DNA of 64,000 nt from Bacillota bacterium (lineage in GTDB: Bacteria; Bacillota_A; Clostridia; Tissierellales; Peptoniphilaceae), in contig JAEZWK010000001.1 of assembly GCA_023443045.1 (NCBI GenBank), positions 10,430 through 74,429 of the forward strand, read 5' to 3'. The notes beneath the pieces were generated by a model that searched no databases, had not been told where the DNA came from, and saw nothing but the letters and a program-made list of their open reading frames with translations. Position numbers and translations under genes: made by a program. Below are positions 28,639-37,215 of this stretch, in pieces (positions within the stretch are counted from its first letter, which is position 1; every line of letters begins with the position of its first letter).

Positions 28639-28646
28639 AGGTGTTT

Positions 28647-30254
28647 ATGAAAAGGCGTTTGTTGTATTTAGATAGATTAATTATAATAAGCGTCTTTTTT
28701 GTTATCTTTTTATTTATTTTGTTCCCCATTATTCAATCTTTTTATTTTACATTTATAGAAGAAAAAGATGCCTTTAAGGTATTTAGCGATTTAATTGTAG
28801 AGCATAAAAAGACTATCTACAATTCGATAATGTTAGCGTGTTTGACGGGAATTGTATCCAGCATTATGAGCGTGTTTGTAGGACTATCACTTTCTTTTTC
28901 CAAGGGAATATATTATAGATTTTTAAAAGCGATAATGTTTATAGCTATGATATCTCCTCCCTTTGTTATGAGTCTTACATATATAAATTTGTTTGGAAGA
29001 AATGGCTTTATTACCAAGGAAATTTTGAATTTAAGTTTTAATCCATATGGACTTATGGGGGTGCTTATTATACAGAGTCTTTCATATGTGCCACTATCCA
29101 GTCTCATGATAGAAAATGCCTGCTACAATTTGAATAGAGATGTTATAGATGCATCATTTGATTTGGGAAAATCTTTTTTTCAAACTCTCAGAAAGATTGT
29201 TTTACCACTTCTATGGCCCAGCATAAAGATTGTTTTTATTTTAAACTTTATGAAGAGCATTTCAGATTTTTCCACCCCGCAGATAATCGGCGGAAAATTT
29301 CAGACACTTGCAAGCGAAAGCTATTTATATATGGTGACGGAAGGCTCTTTACTAAAGGCCTGTATTTTAAATATTATAATTTTTCTGCCCTGCATTTTTA
29401 TTTTCTATTTTTATAAAAAATATAATGATTCCATCCCTACAAATAATTACAATAAAATGTCTGATCTAAAAATGAGTGGTAATATATTGAGATTTGTAAA
29501 AACAATTGGTTTTGTGATTACATTTGTGATTTTATTAGAATATTTATCTCTTGTTTTGGAGGCGTTTACCAAGGGTAGAATTAGAGATTTGAATTTTACT
29601 TTAGAATTTTTTATAGAGTCTCATATGTATCTTAGATATTCTTTTTTGAGAAGTATCATCTATAGTTTGTTTGCTAGCTTTATTTCGGTGTTTTTATCAA
29701 GTGTATATGTATACGCCAAAAGGACTATCAATTCCGCTTTTATAAAGAAATTTGATTATATTAGTATGTTACCTTTTGCTATTCCGGGGACTTTTTTTGG
29801 TATAAGTTATATCTATGCTTTTAGGTCCTATCCCTTTTATTTAACTGGCACAGCTACAATTATTATTATGAATATGCTTTTCAAACAATTTCCACTTTCT
29901 GTGAGTTCTTTAGAAGATGGTGTAAATAGAATGGATATGAATCTTTTTGATGCAGTTTTGGATACTGGTAGAGATAGAATTTATATTTTAAAAGATGTCA
30001 TTGTTCCACTAAATTTGCGATATATATTTTTAGGCTTTGTAAATACATTTATTAAATCTATGACGACGGTGGGTTCTATAATGTTTTTGGTATATCCGGG
30101 AACGAAGCTTGCCACCATCACTTTATTTGATGTGATTAATTCTGGTAAATATCATGTAGGAAGTGTAATTGCGCTTTATATTATACTATTTTGTACGGTT
30201 ATAAGCTTGATATGTAAATATATTTTTAATCGATTGGAAAAGAAAGATGAATGA
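28647..30254 (+). CDS. ABC transporter permease (fused two-domain, iron(III)-type)
   Basis: About 535-residue permease with two homologous membrane halves, each with an EAA-like loop (NRDVIDASFDLGKSFFQTLRK and MNLFDAVLDTGRDRIYILKD). About twelve helices. FbpB-type importers use one such double-length protein. ATG at 28647 is chosen: AGAGGTG precedes it; an in-frame GTG at 28641 is part of the SD. Overlaps the ATPase gene by 8 bp. Confidence 0.85.
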   Translation: MKRRLLYLDRLIIISVFFVIFLFILFPIIQSFYFTFIEEKDAFKVFSDLIVEHKKTIYNSIMLACLTGIVSSIMSVFVGLSLSFSKGIYYRFLKAIMFIAMISPPFVMSLTYINLFGRNGFITKEILNLSFNPYGLMGVLIIQSLSYVPLSSLMIENACYNLNRDVIDASFDLGKSFFQTLRKIVLPLLWPSIKIVFILNFMKSISDFSTPQIIGGKFQTLASESYLYMVTEGSLLKACILNIIIFLPCIFIFYFYKKYNDSIPTNNYNKMSDLKMSGNILRFVKTIGFVITFVILLEYLSLVLEAFTKGRIRDLNFTLEFFIESHMYLRYSFLRSIIYSLFASFISVFLSSVYVYAKRTINSAFIKKFDYISMLPFAIPGTFFGISYIYAFRSYPFYLTGTATIIIMNMLFKQFPLSVSSLEDGVNRMDMNLFDAVLDTGRDRIYILKDVIVPLNLRYIFLGFVNTFIKSMTTVGSIMFLVYPGTKLATITLFDVINSGKYHVGSVIALYIILFCTVISLICKYIFNRLEKKDE

Positions 30255-31179
30255 TTTAGTTTTAGAATTAAAAAATATAAAAAAAGAGTTTAAAAAAAAC
30301 GTCGTATTAGAAAATATAGATTTTTGTGTCAATAGAGGTGAACTCATAAGTCTTTTAGGAGCTAGCGGCAGTGGTAAATCCACCATCCTAAAAATTATAG
30401 GTGGTTTTTTAAAGCCGGATAGAGGAGAAATATTTTTGGAAGGTAAAAATATAACTCATATACCACCTAATGAGCGAGAAGTGAGAACTATTTTTCAGAG
30501 TTATGCACTTTTTCCTCATATGGATGTGCTAAAAAATATTGAATATGGTATGAAATCAAAAGATGATATGAATTATCTAGATTATGTACTAGAAATTACC
30601 AATTTAAAAAAGATCACCCACAGGTATGAAAAAAATTTATCCGGCGGAGAAAAGCAAAGAGTGGCTATAGCGCGCGCCATAATATCACGTCCTAAAGTTT
30701 TGCTGCTAGATGAACCGCTTAGCAATCTAGATCAGAAGCTGAGGATAAATCTTTCATACAATATACGCAAACTAAATAAAGAGCTGAAGCTATCTTTCGT
30801 CTTTGTAACTCATGATCAGGAGGAAGCATTTTCCATTTCAGATAGAGTGCTACTTTTAAAAGATGGAAGAATTATAGAAAATGATACGCCCAAAAATCTT
30901 TATTATGACCCCAAAAACCGCTACACTCTTGAATTTGTTGGGGATAAAAATATAAGGGGTGAACTTTACTCCATACCGGAAGAAATAGAAATTGTAGATG
31001 GAGATAGATACAAAATCGAAAATATAATATTTAAAGGAAAAACTGTAGATATTATTTTTGAAGAAATTGCTACAAAAGAAAAGATTCGCGTCACCAAATT
31101 TAGATTCGACTTAGATTTAGAAAAAAAATATGATTTAAAAATAAATTGGAAATCAATAAAAACCAATGAAAAACTGTGA
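30247..31179 (+). CDS. ABC transporter ATP-binding protein (iron(III)-type)
   Basis: 310-residue ATPase: Walker A GASGSGKST, signature LSGGEKQRVAIARAI, Walker B VLLLDEPLSNLD, H-loop VTHDQEEAF, and a C-terminal extension like the TOBE region of FbpC/PotA. Its last 27 bp overlap the end of lrgB on the other strand, with no terminator between the two convergent genes. Confidence 0.88.
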   Translation: MNDLVLELKNIKKEFKKNVVLENIDFCVNRGELISLLGASGSGKSTILKIIGGFLKPDRGEIFLEGKNITHIPPNEREVRTIFQSYALFPHMDVLKNIEYGMKSKDDMNYLDYVLEITNLKKITHRYEKNLSGGEKQRVAIARAIISRPKVLLLDEPLSNLDQKLRINLSYNIRKLNKELKLSFVFVTHDQEEAFSISDRVLLLKDGRIIENDTPKNLYYDPKNRYTLEFVGDKNIRGELYSIPEEIEIVDGDRYKIENIIFKGKTVDIIFEEIATKEKIRVTKFRFDLDLEKKYDLKINWKSIKTNEKL

Positions 31180-31836
31180 AAATAATACTGTGAGTATTCC
31201 ACTAAATGCAAGCGATAATGATGATATCGCTCCTTCCAGTTCGCCGAGTTCCATCGCTTTTGATGTGCCCATCGCATGAGATGCACTTCCAAGAGCTAGC
31301 CCGCGTGAAACTGGATTTTTTATTTTCAAAAATTTAAATACAAATGAGCATATTATATTTCCCAAAAGTCCGGTAATAACTATAGATACAGCAGTGATTT
31401 GCGGATAACCACCTAAATCTTCACTCATCGGCATACCGATTGCTGTGGTAATGGATTTGGGTAAAAGCGTTACAAACTCTTTGAATTCGAGATTGAAAAA
31501 TTTGCACATAATAAGTATGGTTACAAAACTTGATATAACCCCTATAATAATTCCAGTGGTTATAGCTAGAAAATTTCTTTTTAAATGATTTAATTCTCTA
31601 TATAGAGGTAGCGCAAGACTTACTGTTGCCATATTCAAAAGATATGACACATATTTTGCGCCATATTCATAATCATAGAAATCTATATGAAATATTGATA
31701 AAAAAGATATTAAAAGTATTGTAGCTATAATTAGTGGATTAAAAAGGGAAAGTTTTATCTTTTTAGAAAGAATCATACCTATGTAATAAAAAAATAGAGT
31801 CAAAAAAAGTCCAAAAGTTATATTATTATTTAACAT
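31153..31836 (-). CDS. lrgB: LrgB/CidB family membrane protein
   Basis: 227-residue membrane protein, about six helices, from the LrgB family (murein hydrolase export modulation; LrgAB was later shown to import pyruvate in some Firmicutes). GGYPQITAVSIVITGLLGN and ALGSASHAMGTSKAMELGE are conserved. Start ATG at 31836 with GGGAGAAG upstream, overlapping the lrgA stop; an upstream in-frame TTG (31854) is less likely. It converges with and overlaps the ABC ATPase gene. Confidence 0.87.
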   Translation of the reverse strand: MLNNNITFGLFLTLFFYYIGMILSKKIKLSLFNPLIIATILLISFLSIFHIDFYDYEYGAKYVSYLLNMATVSLALPLYRELNHLKRNFLAITTGIIIGVISSFVTILIMCKFFNLEFKEFVTLLPKSITTAIGMPMSEDLGGYPQITAVSIVITGLLGNIICSFVFKFLKIKNPVSRGLALGSASHAMGTSKAMELGELEGAISSLSLAFSGILTVLFSQFFIGFY

Positions 31837-32185
31837 TTTTCTTCTCCCTGTCAATTATTAGATCTGTTATTTTTCCAGAAAGTCCCATAACTAAAAATGT
31901 GGATACAACAATTATACAAATTAGCGGAAGTAAAAAGCTTTTTAGATCTTGCCATACAATTATGAGACTAACGCAGGCAGGCAAAAACATAATTGGCATA
32001 ATATCTATAAAAAAATTAGCAGTTTCTCTTATTTGATCAGTTTTTATTACTTTTAAATTTAGTAATACAAACATTATAATCAGTCCATATATCGAGCTTG
32101 GGATTTTAAAAGGAATAGCCCATTTTAGGATTTCTCCTACAAAGCTGATTCCCATAATAATTATTATTTGTTTTAAGTATTTCAT
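31826..32185 (-). CDS. lrgA: LrgA/CidA family holin-like protein
   Basis: About 119-residue four-helix membrane protein, partner of LrgB. Conserved FVGEILKWAIPFKIPSSIYG and FLPACVSLI segments. ATG at 32185 has GAGAGGTG just upstream; the in-frame GTG at 32191 is inside that SD. Runs leftward, opposite to its neighbours. Confidence 0.87.
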   Translation of the reverse strand: MKYLKQIIIIMGISFVGEILKWAIPFKIPSSIYGLIIMFVLLNLKVIKTDQIRETANFFIDIMPIMFLPACVSLIIVWQDLKSFLLPLICIIVVSTFLVMGLSGKITDLIIDREKKNVK

Positions 32186-32279
32186 AGTCACCTCTCATAT
32201 ATTATAGCAGAATTAAAAATGGTAAATCTAGAATTTTATTTAATTTATAAATTTTTTAAAAAAATTTTGCAAAAACATA

Positions 32280-32308
32280 TTGACAAAGTATAAAATATAT
32301 AATATATT
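32280..32308 (+). promoter_or_regulatory. Orphan promoter upstream of candidate small RNA
   Basis: TTGACA (32280-32285), 17-bp spacer, TATATT (32303-32308). There is no protein gene downstream on this strand before the terminator at 32374. Confidence 0.5.
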
Positions 32309-32314
32309 ATATAT

Positions 32315-32408
32315 ATAATTTTTTTCATGACACCTTCTGATAAACAGAAAGTGAAAAACTACTATTCTATGATTTAAAAAAGTCCCTTTCGCGAGGGGAT
32401 TTTTTTTA
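32315..32408 (+). ncRNA. Candidate small RNA
   Basis: A ~95-nt transcript is predicted between a consensus-like promoter and a strong terminator. It holds hairpin CACCTTCTG/CAGAAAGTG with an ATAAA loop (one mismatch) at about 32330-32352, a short single-stranded linker and the terminator stem. A 16-codon ORF starting ATGACACCT lies inside but has no Shine-Dalgarno. No family match is recognised. Confidence 0.4.
32374..32408 (+). terminator. Strong intrinsic terminator of candidate small RNA
   Basis: A-run, stem TCCCTT/AGGGGA with loop TCGCG, then eight T. Symmetric enough to work on both strands; it could also stop leftward degV read-through before lrgA. Confidence 0.75.
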
Positions 32409-32449
32409 TTTATAAAATTGATACATAGAACATTTTTCGCCATAAAAGT

Positions 32450-32473
32450 AAAAAAATAACCTGAAAACAGGTT
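32450..32473 (-). terminator. Terminator of degV
   Basis: Reading leftward: stem AACCTG/CAGGTT with a TTTT loop and a T7 run, overlapping the degV stop codon. Confidence 0.7.
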
Positions 32474-33323
32474 ATAAATTAAAATCGTGATTCATAATTA
32501 CAGCTCCTACCAAACTATCTCCAGTATGCACTCCTAGAGCTGCGGTTACATTGTTTTCTCTATAAAATTTTGCGTTTTTAATCACATTTTCTATATTTGA
32601 TTTTACTTCGTTCAAGCCCTCTATATTATTCCCATGACATAGAAATAATTCATAATCGCCGTTAGCATTTTCTTCCATAAGAGATGCTAATTTTTTGTAT
32701 GCATTTTTTAAGCCCTTTACTTTTTGGAATGTATATAAAGCACCATCTTGGTCGCAGGAAATTATGGGATATATTTTTAAAATTTTAGCTATAGCTCCTG
32801 ATACTTTTCCTACTCTACCACCTTTTATGAGATATTCTAAAGTGCTAAGAGTAAAATAACCGTGGCAGTTATCAAAATTTTTGGTCAAAAGTCTAGCTAT
32901 TTCATCATATGAAAATCCTCTTTTTTTGCATTCTACAGCAAATCTTACATAGCTTCCCGCCATTATACCCATTCTTTTTGTATCAAACACAAAAGCATCT
33001 GTATTTGTTTGTTCTACAGCACTTCTTATGCTTTGGTAAGTACCGGAAGCGGTACTTGAAAAAGTGATTATAATAAATTTATTATAACCTTCTTTTTTTA
33101 GATCTTCTAAAATCTGAGAAACTTCATATACCGTAGGCATAGATGTTTTTGGGACTTCAACTTTAAAATTTTCATATATTTCCTGTGCGCTGATTTCATA
33201 TTGATCTAGATATTCTCTATCAGAATAAATAATATGCACAGGAATCAATTTTACATTCATCTCATGTGCTTCTTGTATATTTATATCACATGCACTATCA
33301 CAAAGTATTGCTATCTTTTCCAA
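32472..33323 (-). CDS. DegV family fatty-acid-binding protein
   Basis: 283-residue DegV/FakB-like protein that binds a fatty acid for the FakA kinase. N-terminal ILCDSACDI, then VPKTSMPTVYEVSQIL, IITFSSTASGTYQSIRSA and GGRVGKVSGAIAKILKIYPI are signature segments. No fakA is adjacent. Runs against the main replication direction and ends in its own hairpin terminator. Confidence 0.9.
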   Translation of the reverse strand: MEKIAILCDSACDINIQEAHEMNVKLIPVHIIYSDREYLDQYEISAQEIYENFKVEVPKTSMPTVYEVSQILEDLKKEGYNKFIIITFSSTASGTYQSIRSAVEQTNTDAFVFDTKRMGIMAGSYVRFAVECKKRGFSYDEIARLLTKNFDNCHGYFTLSTLEYLIKGGRVGKVSGAIAKILKIYPIISCDQDGALYTFQKVKGLKNAYKKLASLMEENANGDYELFLCHGNNIEGLNEVKSNIENVIKNAKFYRENNVTAALGVHTGDSLVGAVIMNHDFNL

Positions 33324-33437
33324 CTAATCACCTCATCTAAATTATACCAAAACAAGAATTTGAAAAGCAAACGAATTTAACGACATGCTATAAAGTGAGT
33401 TGTAGACGAGCTTTGGGGGATATAAATTTTTCTTAAG

Positions 33438-33538
33438 TTATTTTTTGTTGATAAAGCTAAAATAATCTCTTTTTCCTTCCAAAACTTCAGTATAGAATTT
33501 ATTTTTTTATTTATATAGTCAATACTTTCTTTCAGATC
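33438..33538 (-). pseudogene. Possible MerR-regulator C-terminal remnant
   Basis: Reading leftward, DLKESIDYINKK in one frame continues as FYTEVLEGKRDYFSFINKK and a stop in another, a pattern like a coiled-coil MerR C-terminus broken by one indel in an A-run. It abuts the aldo-keto reductase remnant head to head. Short and uncertain; the similarity is from memory of the family. Confidence 0.3.
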
Positions 33539-33790
33539 TTTCTAAAATATTTAACAAAAAATGATATAATCGTTTTAGCTAAGACCACAAATATAGATAG
33601 AATGAAAGAAAATATTTCGATTTTTGATTTTGAATTGAATCAGGATGATATGAATGAAATAAAATCTTTAGATGGTAAAAAGAGTCTGTTTTTTTATCAT
33701 CAGGATGTTTTCGACGGTCAGATTTTGATACTGTCGTATATGAAAGAAGAAAATAATTTTAAATCTATGGTTTATAGCTTATATGTATAA
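33536..33790 (+). pseudogene. Aldo/keto reductase C-terminal remnant
   Basis: The frame reads IFLKYLTKNDIIVLAKTTN then MKENISIFDFELNQDDM, IKSLDGKKSLFF, which matches the last ~60 residues of 2,5-diketogluconate-reductase-type aldo/keto reductases (RYLxQRGVVVIPKTTH, NFDIFDFELSEEDM, LDTGKSLFFDHRDP). The catalytic N-terminal ~220 residues are absent. Codons from ATG at 33602 could still be translated but there is no Shine-Dalgarno. Best read as a decayed gene end. Confidence 0.65.
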
Positions 33791-33809
33791 AAAAAAGCAC
33801 CTAAGTGCT
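33787..33809 (-). terminator. Terminator of the HAD phosphatase gene
   Basis: Reading leftward: stem AGCAC/GTGCT with loop TTAG, then T8, overlapping the stop codon of the HAD gene. Confidence 0.75.
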
Positions 33810-34575
33810 ATGAATTAATTATATCTAAAATTTTAATCACTCCACCTTCTTTTGCGGATGGAATTATTTTATCTGCAACCTGTATAAGCTCTGGATATCC
33901 ATCTTCTACAGATATGCCAATTTTTGCATATTTTACCATTTCAATATCATTTTCTGCATCTCCTACACAGATGATGGAATCACGTGTAAATCCAAAAATT
34001 TCTCTTAGTTTTTCGATTCCGCTTGCTTTTGAGACATGTCTATTATTTATATCGAAAAAGACATCATTCCATCTGGCTATATGAAGCAGAGGAAGTCCTT
34101 TGGCAAAAATTTCGTCCACTTTTTCATCTGCATAGACGCTAACCTGAAATACTGCGTGCGGAATTTCGTTTTGAGTAAAGATTTTAAAATCATTTTCTAC
34201 TCTTTTTTTAATTTCAAAGTTTTCCACACTGGCGTTGAATAAAATTCCATTTTCTAAAGTCGTCCACAAAATAGGAACATCACATTTTTTGTGAAGTGCA
34301 TCTATTTGCTCTAAAGTCTGCTCTGGAAAAGCTTCCATGTGTACTGGATTTCCATCTATATAGCATACTCCCCCATTTAAGCAAACATATGCATCAAAAA
34401 GTCCGGAATCTTTTATATATGGCGGAATATTTAAAAAATGTCTCCCGGTTGCTATATATAAATTATGTCCTTCTTCTTTTAATTTTTTAAGACCCTCATA
34501 AATTGAATCGGGCCATACTTTTACATCAAAAGGTAACAATGTACCATCTATATCGAAAAAAATATTATAAATCAT
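33808..34575 (-). CDS. HAD-superfamily hydrolase (Cof-type)
   Basis: 255-residue phosphatase with HAD motif I DIDGTLLPFD, motif II IATGRH, a C2-type cap, Lys in the SKASGIEKL region and motif IV GDAENDIEM. Cof-type enzymes dephosphorylate sugar phosphates or cofactors; substrate is not predictable. Monocistronic and leftward, with its own terminator. Confidence 0.9.
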   Translation of the reverse strand: MIYNIFFDIDGTLLPFDVKVWPDSIYEGLKKLKEEGHNLYIATGRHFLNIPPYIKDSGLFDAYVCLNGGVCYIDGNPVHMEAFPEQTLEQIDALHKKCDVPILWTTLENGILFNASVENFEIKKRVENDFKIFTQNEIPHAVFQVSVYADEKVDEIFAKGLPLLHIARWNDVFFDINNRHVSKASGIEKLREIFGFTRDSIICVGDAENDIEMVKYAKIGISVEDGYPELIQVADKIIPSAKEGGVIKILDIINS

Positions 34576-34642
34576 TTTTATATTTTACCAATATTGTAAA
34601 GAATTGTCAAATTTGTGGTATAATAAAAAGAGGAGGAATTTT

Positions 34643-35983
34643 ATGAAACGATATGTAGATTTAATAATTAAATATGAAATGTACAAAGTAATTACTGAAT
34701 TTGGTAGAAAAATACTTAAAAACGATGAATTAGAAAGTATAAATGACAGAGATCGTCTAATAGAATTTAAATCTGAACTAAGAAGAGCTATTAACTCAAA
34801 AGAAATTAAATTTTCAGATCTTGAATATGCAAAAGAGGTTTTAAAATTTATGAACCCAAAAAGAGTTTGGCCATTTTCCTCCGATCAGGACGAGCTTTTG
34901 TTATTTTGTCTTGCCCCAAATGAAGATGTATTAGATAAACTTTATGAAAGCGGCAGGATAAAAGGAAGTGATGATAGATTAAAAAATATACTTCACTTTT
35001 TATCCATAGAAAATGAATACTCTATAGATAGTTTAAATGCTATTTTAAATTATGAAAATATGGATATAACGCATCATCATCACCCCATTTTCAATTTAGA
35101 ATATAAAGTAATTTTAGACAAAAATGATTTAGAAGAGATAAAAAGAAAGATAACAGATAGCCTTTTGGAAGAAGATTTTGCTGCAGATGATATAGAAGAC
35201 GATATACATTTAGATGAGTATGATTTTGATGAAGAGCTGGAATTTTCTGATGAAGACACATATTTTGAAGATGACAAGGATTATCTGATAGAAGATAAAA
35301 AAGATCTTTTGTTGAATAGAAAAAGGCTAAAACCGGACCTTTCTTTTAAATCGGATTATGTAAAAAATTCAGTTATAACAAAAAATGTATACACTCCAAA
35401 TGTAAGCTCTGCATCTAAAGAGATTACAACGGAGAAAAAGGTGGAAAATTCATCTGATACAGTTACTGAAGTTGAAAAAATAGAAGTAGTAGAAATAAAT
35501 GAGCTGGATGGCAGTATAACTACAGAAGTTATAAACACCGTAGCCAAAGAAATTCCCAACTCTACACTTGAAGATATAATGAAAAATAAAGAAAAAGAAC
35601 CAAAAAAAGAGCCGGAAAAAGAAAAAGAAAAAGAAGAAAAAGAAAAAGAAATAAAAAAAGAAATAAAAAAATCTAAACCGGAGAAAAAATCTGAACAAAA
35701 AGAGGTAAAAACCAAAAAAACACCTGATAAAAGGGACGAAAAGCAAAGCGCAAAAAAAACTGATAAAAAATCTAATAAAAATACAGAAAAAAAATCGGCA
35801 AAAAAAGAAAAGGTAAATTACAAAGAGAAAATACAAAAATCTATTTCAAACAAGAGTAAAGATAAAGCGGCAGAAGAACCCAAGAGAAGAATTGCTAAGA
35901 CGATTGCTATGAAAAATTTGAATAAAAATCAGGCATCACATCTAAAGGCTAATAAAAAAATTTTAGATAAAAAAAGTAAGTAG
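34643..35983 (+). CDS. Hypothetical protein with long acidic and Lys/Glu-rich tail
   Basis: About 446 residues, not recognised. The first ~190 residues look folded (DLIIKYEMYKVITEFGRKIL, FMNPKRVWPFSSDQDELLLF). Then comes a strongly acidic patch (~residues 175-215), a middle linker, and from ~315 a low-complexity region of Lys and Glu repeats turning to very basic Lys-rich sequence at the end. Such a tail suggests nucleic acid or ribosome binding, but that is a guess. ATG at 34643 has GAGGAGG upstream; the longer ORF start at 34604 overlaps the promoter TATAAT (34619-34624). Confidence 0.6.
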   Translation: MKRYVDLIIKYEMYKVITEFGRKILKNDELESINDRDRLIEFKSELRRAINSKEIKFSDLEYAKEVLKFMNPKRVWPFSSDQDELLLFCLAPNEDVLDKLYESGRIKGSDDRLKNILHFLSIENEYSIDSLNAILNYENMDITHHHHPIFNLEYKVILDKNDLEEIKRKITDSLLEEDFAADDIEDDIHLDEYDFDEELEFSDEDTYFEDDKDYLIEDKKDLLLNRKRLKPDLSFKSDYVKNSVITKNVYTPNVSSASKEITTEKKVENSSDTVTEVEKIEVVEINELDGSITTEVINTVAKEIPNSTLEDIMKNKEKEPKKEPEKEKEKEEKEKEIKKEIKKSKPEKKSEQKEVKTKKTPDKRDEKQSAKKTDKKSNKNTEKKSAKKEKVNYKEKIQKSISNKSKDKAAEEPKRRIAKTIAMKNLNKNQASHLKANKKILDKKSK

Positions 35984-35991
35984 GAGGATTT

Positions 35992-37215
35992 ATGGATTTA
36001 CAAAAGTATTCAGAACTAATCAGTGGCGTTGCATTAAATGTAAGAGAGGGCGATATCATTACAATAAAAACAGATGTGCAAAATTTAGAGTTTGTTAGAA
36101 CCCTATCTGAAGAATGCTACAAAAAAGGGGCTCATGAAGTAAATGTAGTGTTAAGAGATGAAAAATTGAATAGACTTAATATGAATTACATGAGCGAAGA
36201 AAGACTTTCACACTTTGGAAAATATCATTTGGATGAAGCACTAGATTATGCTGAAAGCGGAACAAAATATGTTTCTGTTGTAGGTGGAGATCCTGATATA
36301 TTTAAAGGTATCGACCCTAAAAAAATACAGCTAAGAACCAAGACTATAAGCTCTCTTATGAAACCTGTTATGAAATATACTATGAATGATATAAATTCAT
36401 GGACGGTAATTGGTTATCCTTCTAAAAGCTGGGCAAAAACAGTTTTTCCAGATTTAACAGAAGATGAGGCAGTAAAAAAATTGGCTGAGGCGATCGAAAA
36501 AGCTATCAGACTTGATCAACGCGACCCTAAAAAGGCGTGGGAAGATCATATAGATAGATTGGAAAAAACTGCAAAATTTTTAAACGAAAAGAATTTTGAT
36601 AAACTCATCTATACATCAGATTCTGGTACAAATCTAGAGATTGGATTGCCGGAAGGTCATATTTGGGTATCGGCTACCAGTGTAAACGCAAAAGGAGAAA
36701 AGTTTTTACCCAATTTACCTACAGAAGAAGTGTTTACAGCTCCCGATAGAAATCGTGTAAATGGAATTGTATATGCTACAAAACCACTTTTTGCTGCCGG
36801 ACTTATAAAAGATTTCTATGTCAAATTTAAAGACGGAAAAGCGATAGACTACAAAGCGGAAGTGGGACACGAATTTTTAAAAAATCTGATAGAAACGGAC
36901 GAAGGAAGTGCATTTTTAGGTGAAGTAGCACTTGTAGAAGACACTAGCCCTATAAATAAATCTGGAATTATTTTTTACAACACATTATTTGATGAAAATG
37001 CATCCTGCCATTTAGCTTTAGGAAAAGCATATCCAACATGTGTAAAAAATGGAGAAAATATGACAGATGAAGAACTCATAAAAATCGGTGTGAATGATTC
37101 AAGCGTACATGATGATTTTATGATTGGAGATAACACTCTAAAAATAGTTGGTGTAACTAAAGAAGGAGAAGAAATATTGATTATGGAAAAAGGAGTATTT
37201 GTATATGAAGGATAG
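35992..37215 (+). CDS. M29-family aminopeptidase
   Basis: 407-residue metallopeptidase of the AmpS/PepS/aminopeptidase T family, removing N-terminal residues from peptides. Family features include the VREGDIITIK N-terminal domain, EIGLPEGHIW, NLPTEEVFTAPDRN, and His/Glu-rich ligands in ENASCHLALG and NDSSVHDDFMIG. AGGAGG Shine-Dalgarno. Its 3' end overlaps the next gene by 11 bp. Confidence 0.92.
   Translation: MDLQKYSELISGVALNVREGDIITIKTDVQNLEFVRTLSEECYKKGAHEVNVVLRDEKLNRLNMNYMSEERLSHFGKYHLDEALDYAESGTKYVSVVGGDPDIFKGIDPKKIQLRTKTISSLMKPVMKYTMNDINSWTVIGYPSKSWAKTVFPDLTEDEAVKKLAEAIEKAIRLDQRDPKKAWEDHIDRLEKTAKFLNEKNFDKLIYTSDSGTNLEIGLPEGHIWVSATSVNAKGEKFLPNLPTEEVFTAPDRNRVNGIVYATKPLFAAGLIKDFYVKFKDGKAIDYKAEVGHEFLKNLIETDEGSAFLGEVALVEDTSPINKSGIIFYNTLFDENASCHLALGKAYPTCVKNGENMTDEELIKIGVNDSSVHDDFMIGDNTLKIVGVTKEGEEILIMEKGVFVYEG

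Noticed and set aside
32327..32377. 16-codon ORF in the candidate small RNA as a type I toxin
   Set aside because: No SD, not hydrophobic, no antisense partner seen.
35356..35836. Long minus-strand ORFs rich in Phe/Ser opposite the Lys/Glu-rich gene
   Set aside because: They are antisense shadows of a low-complexity Lys/Glu region; no SD and no sensible protein composition.
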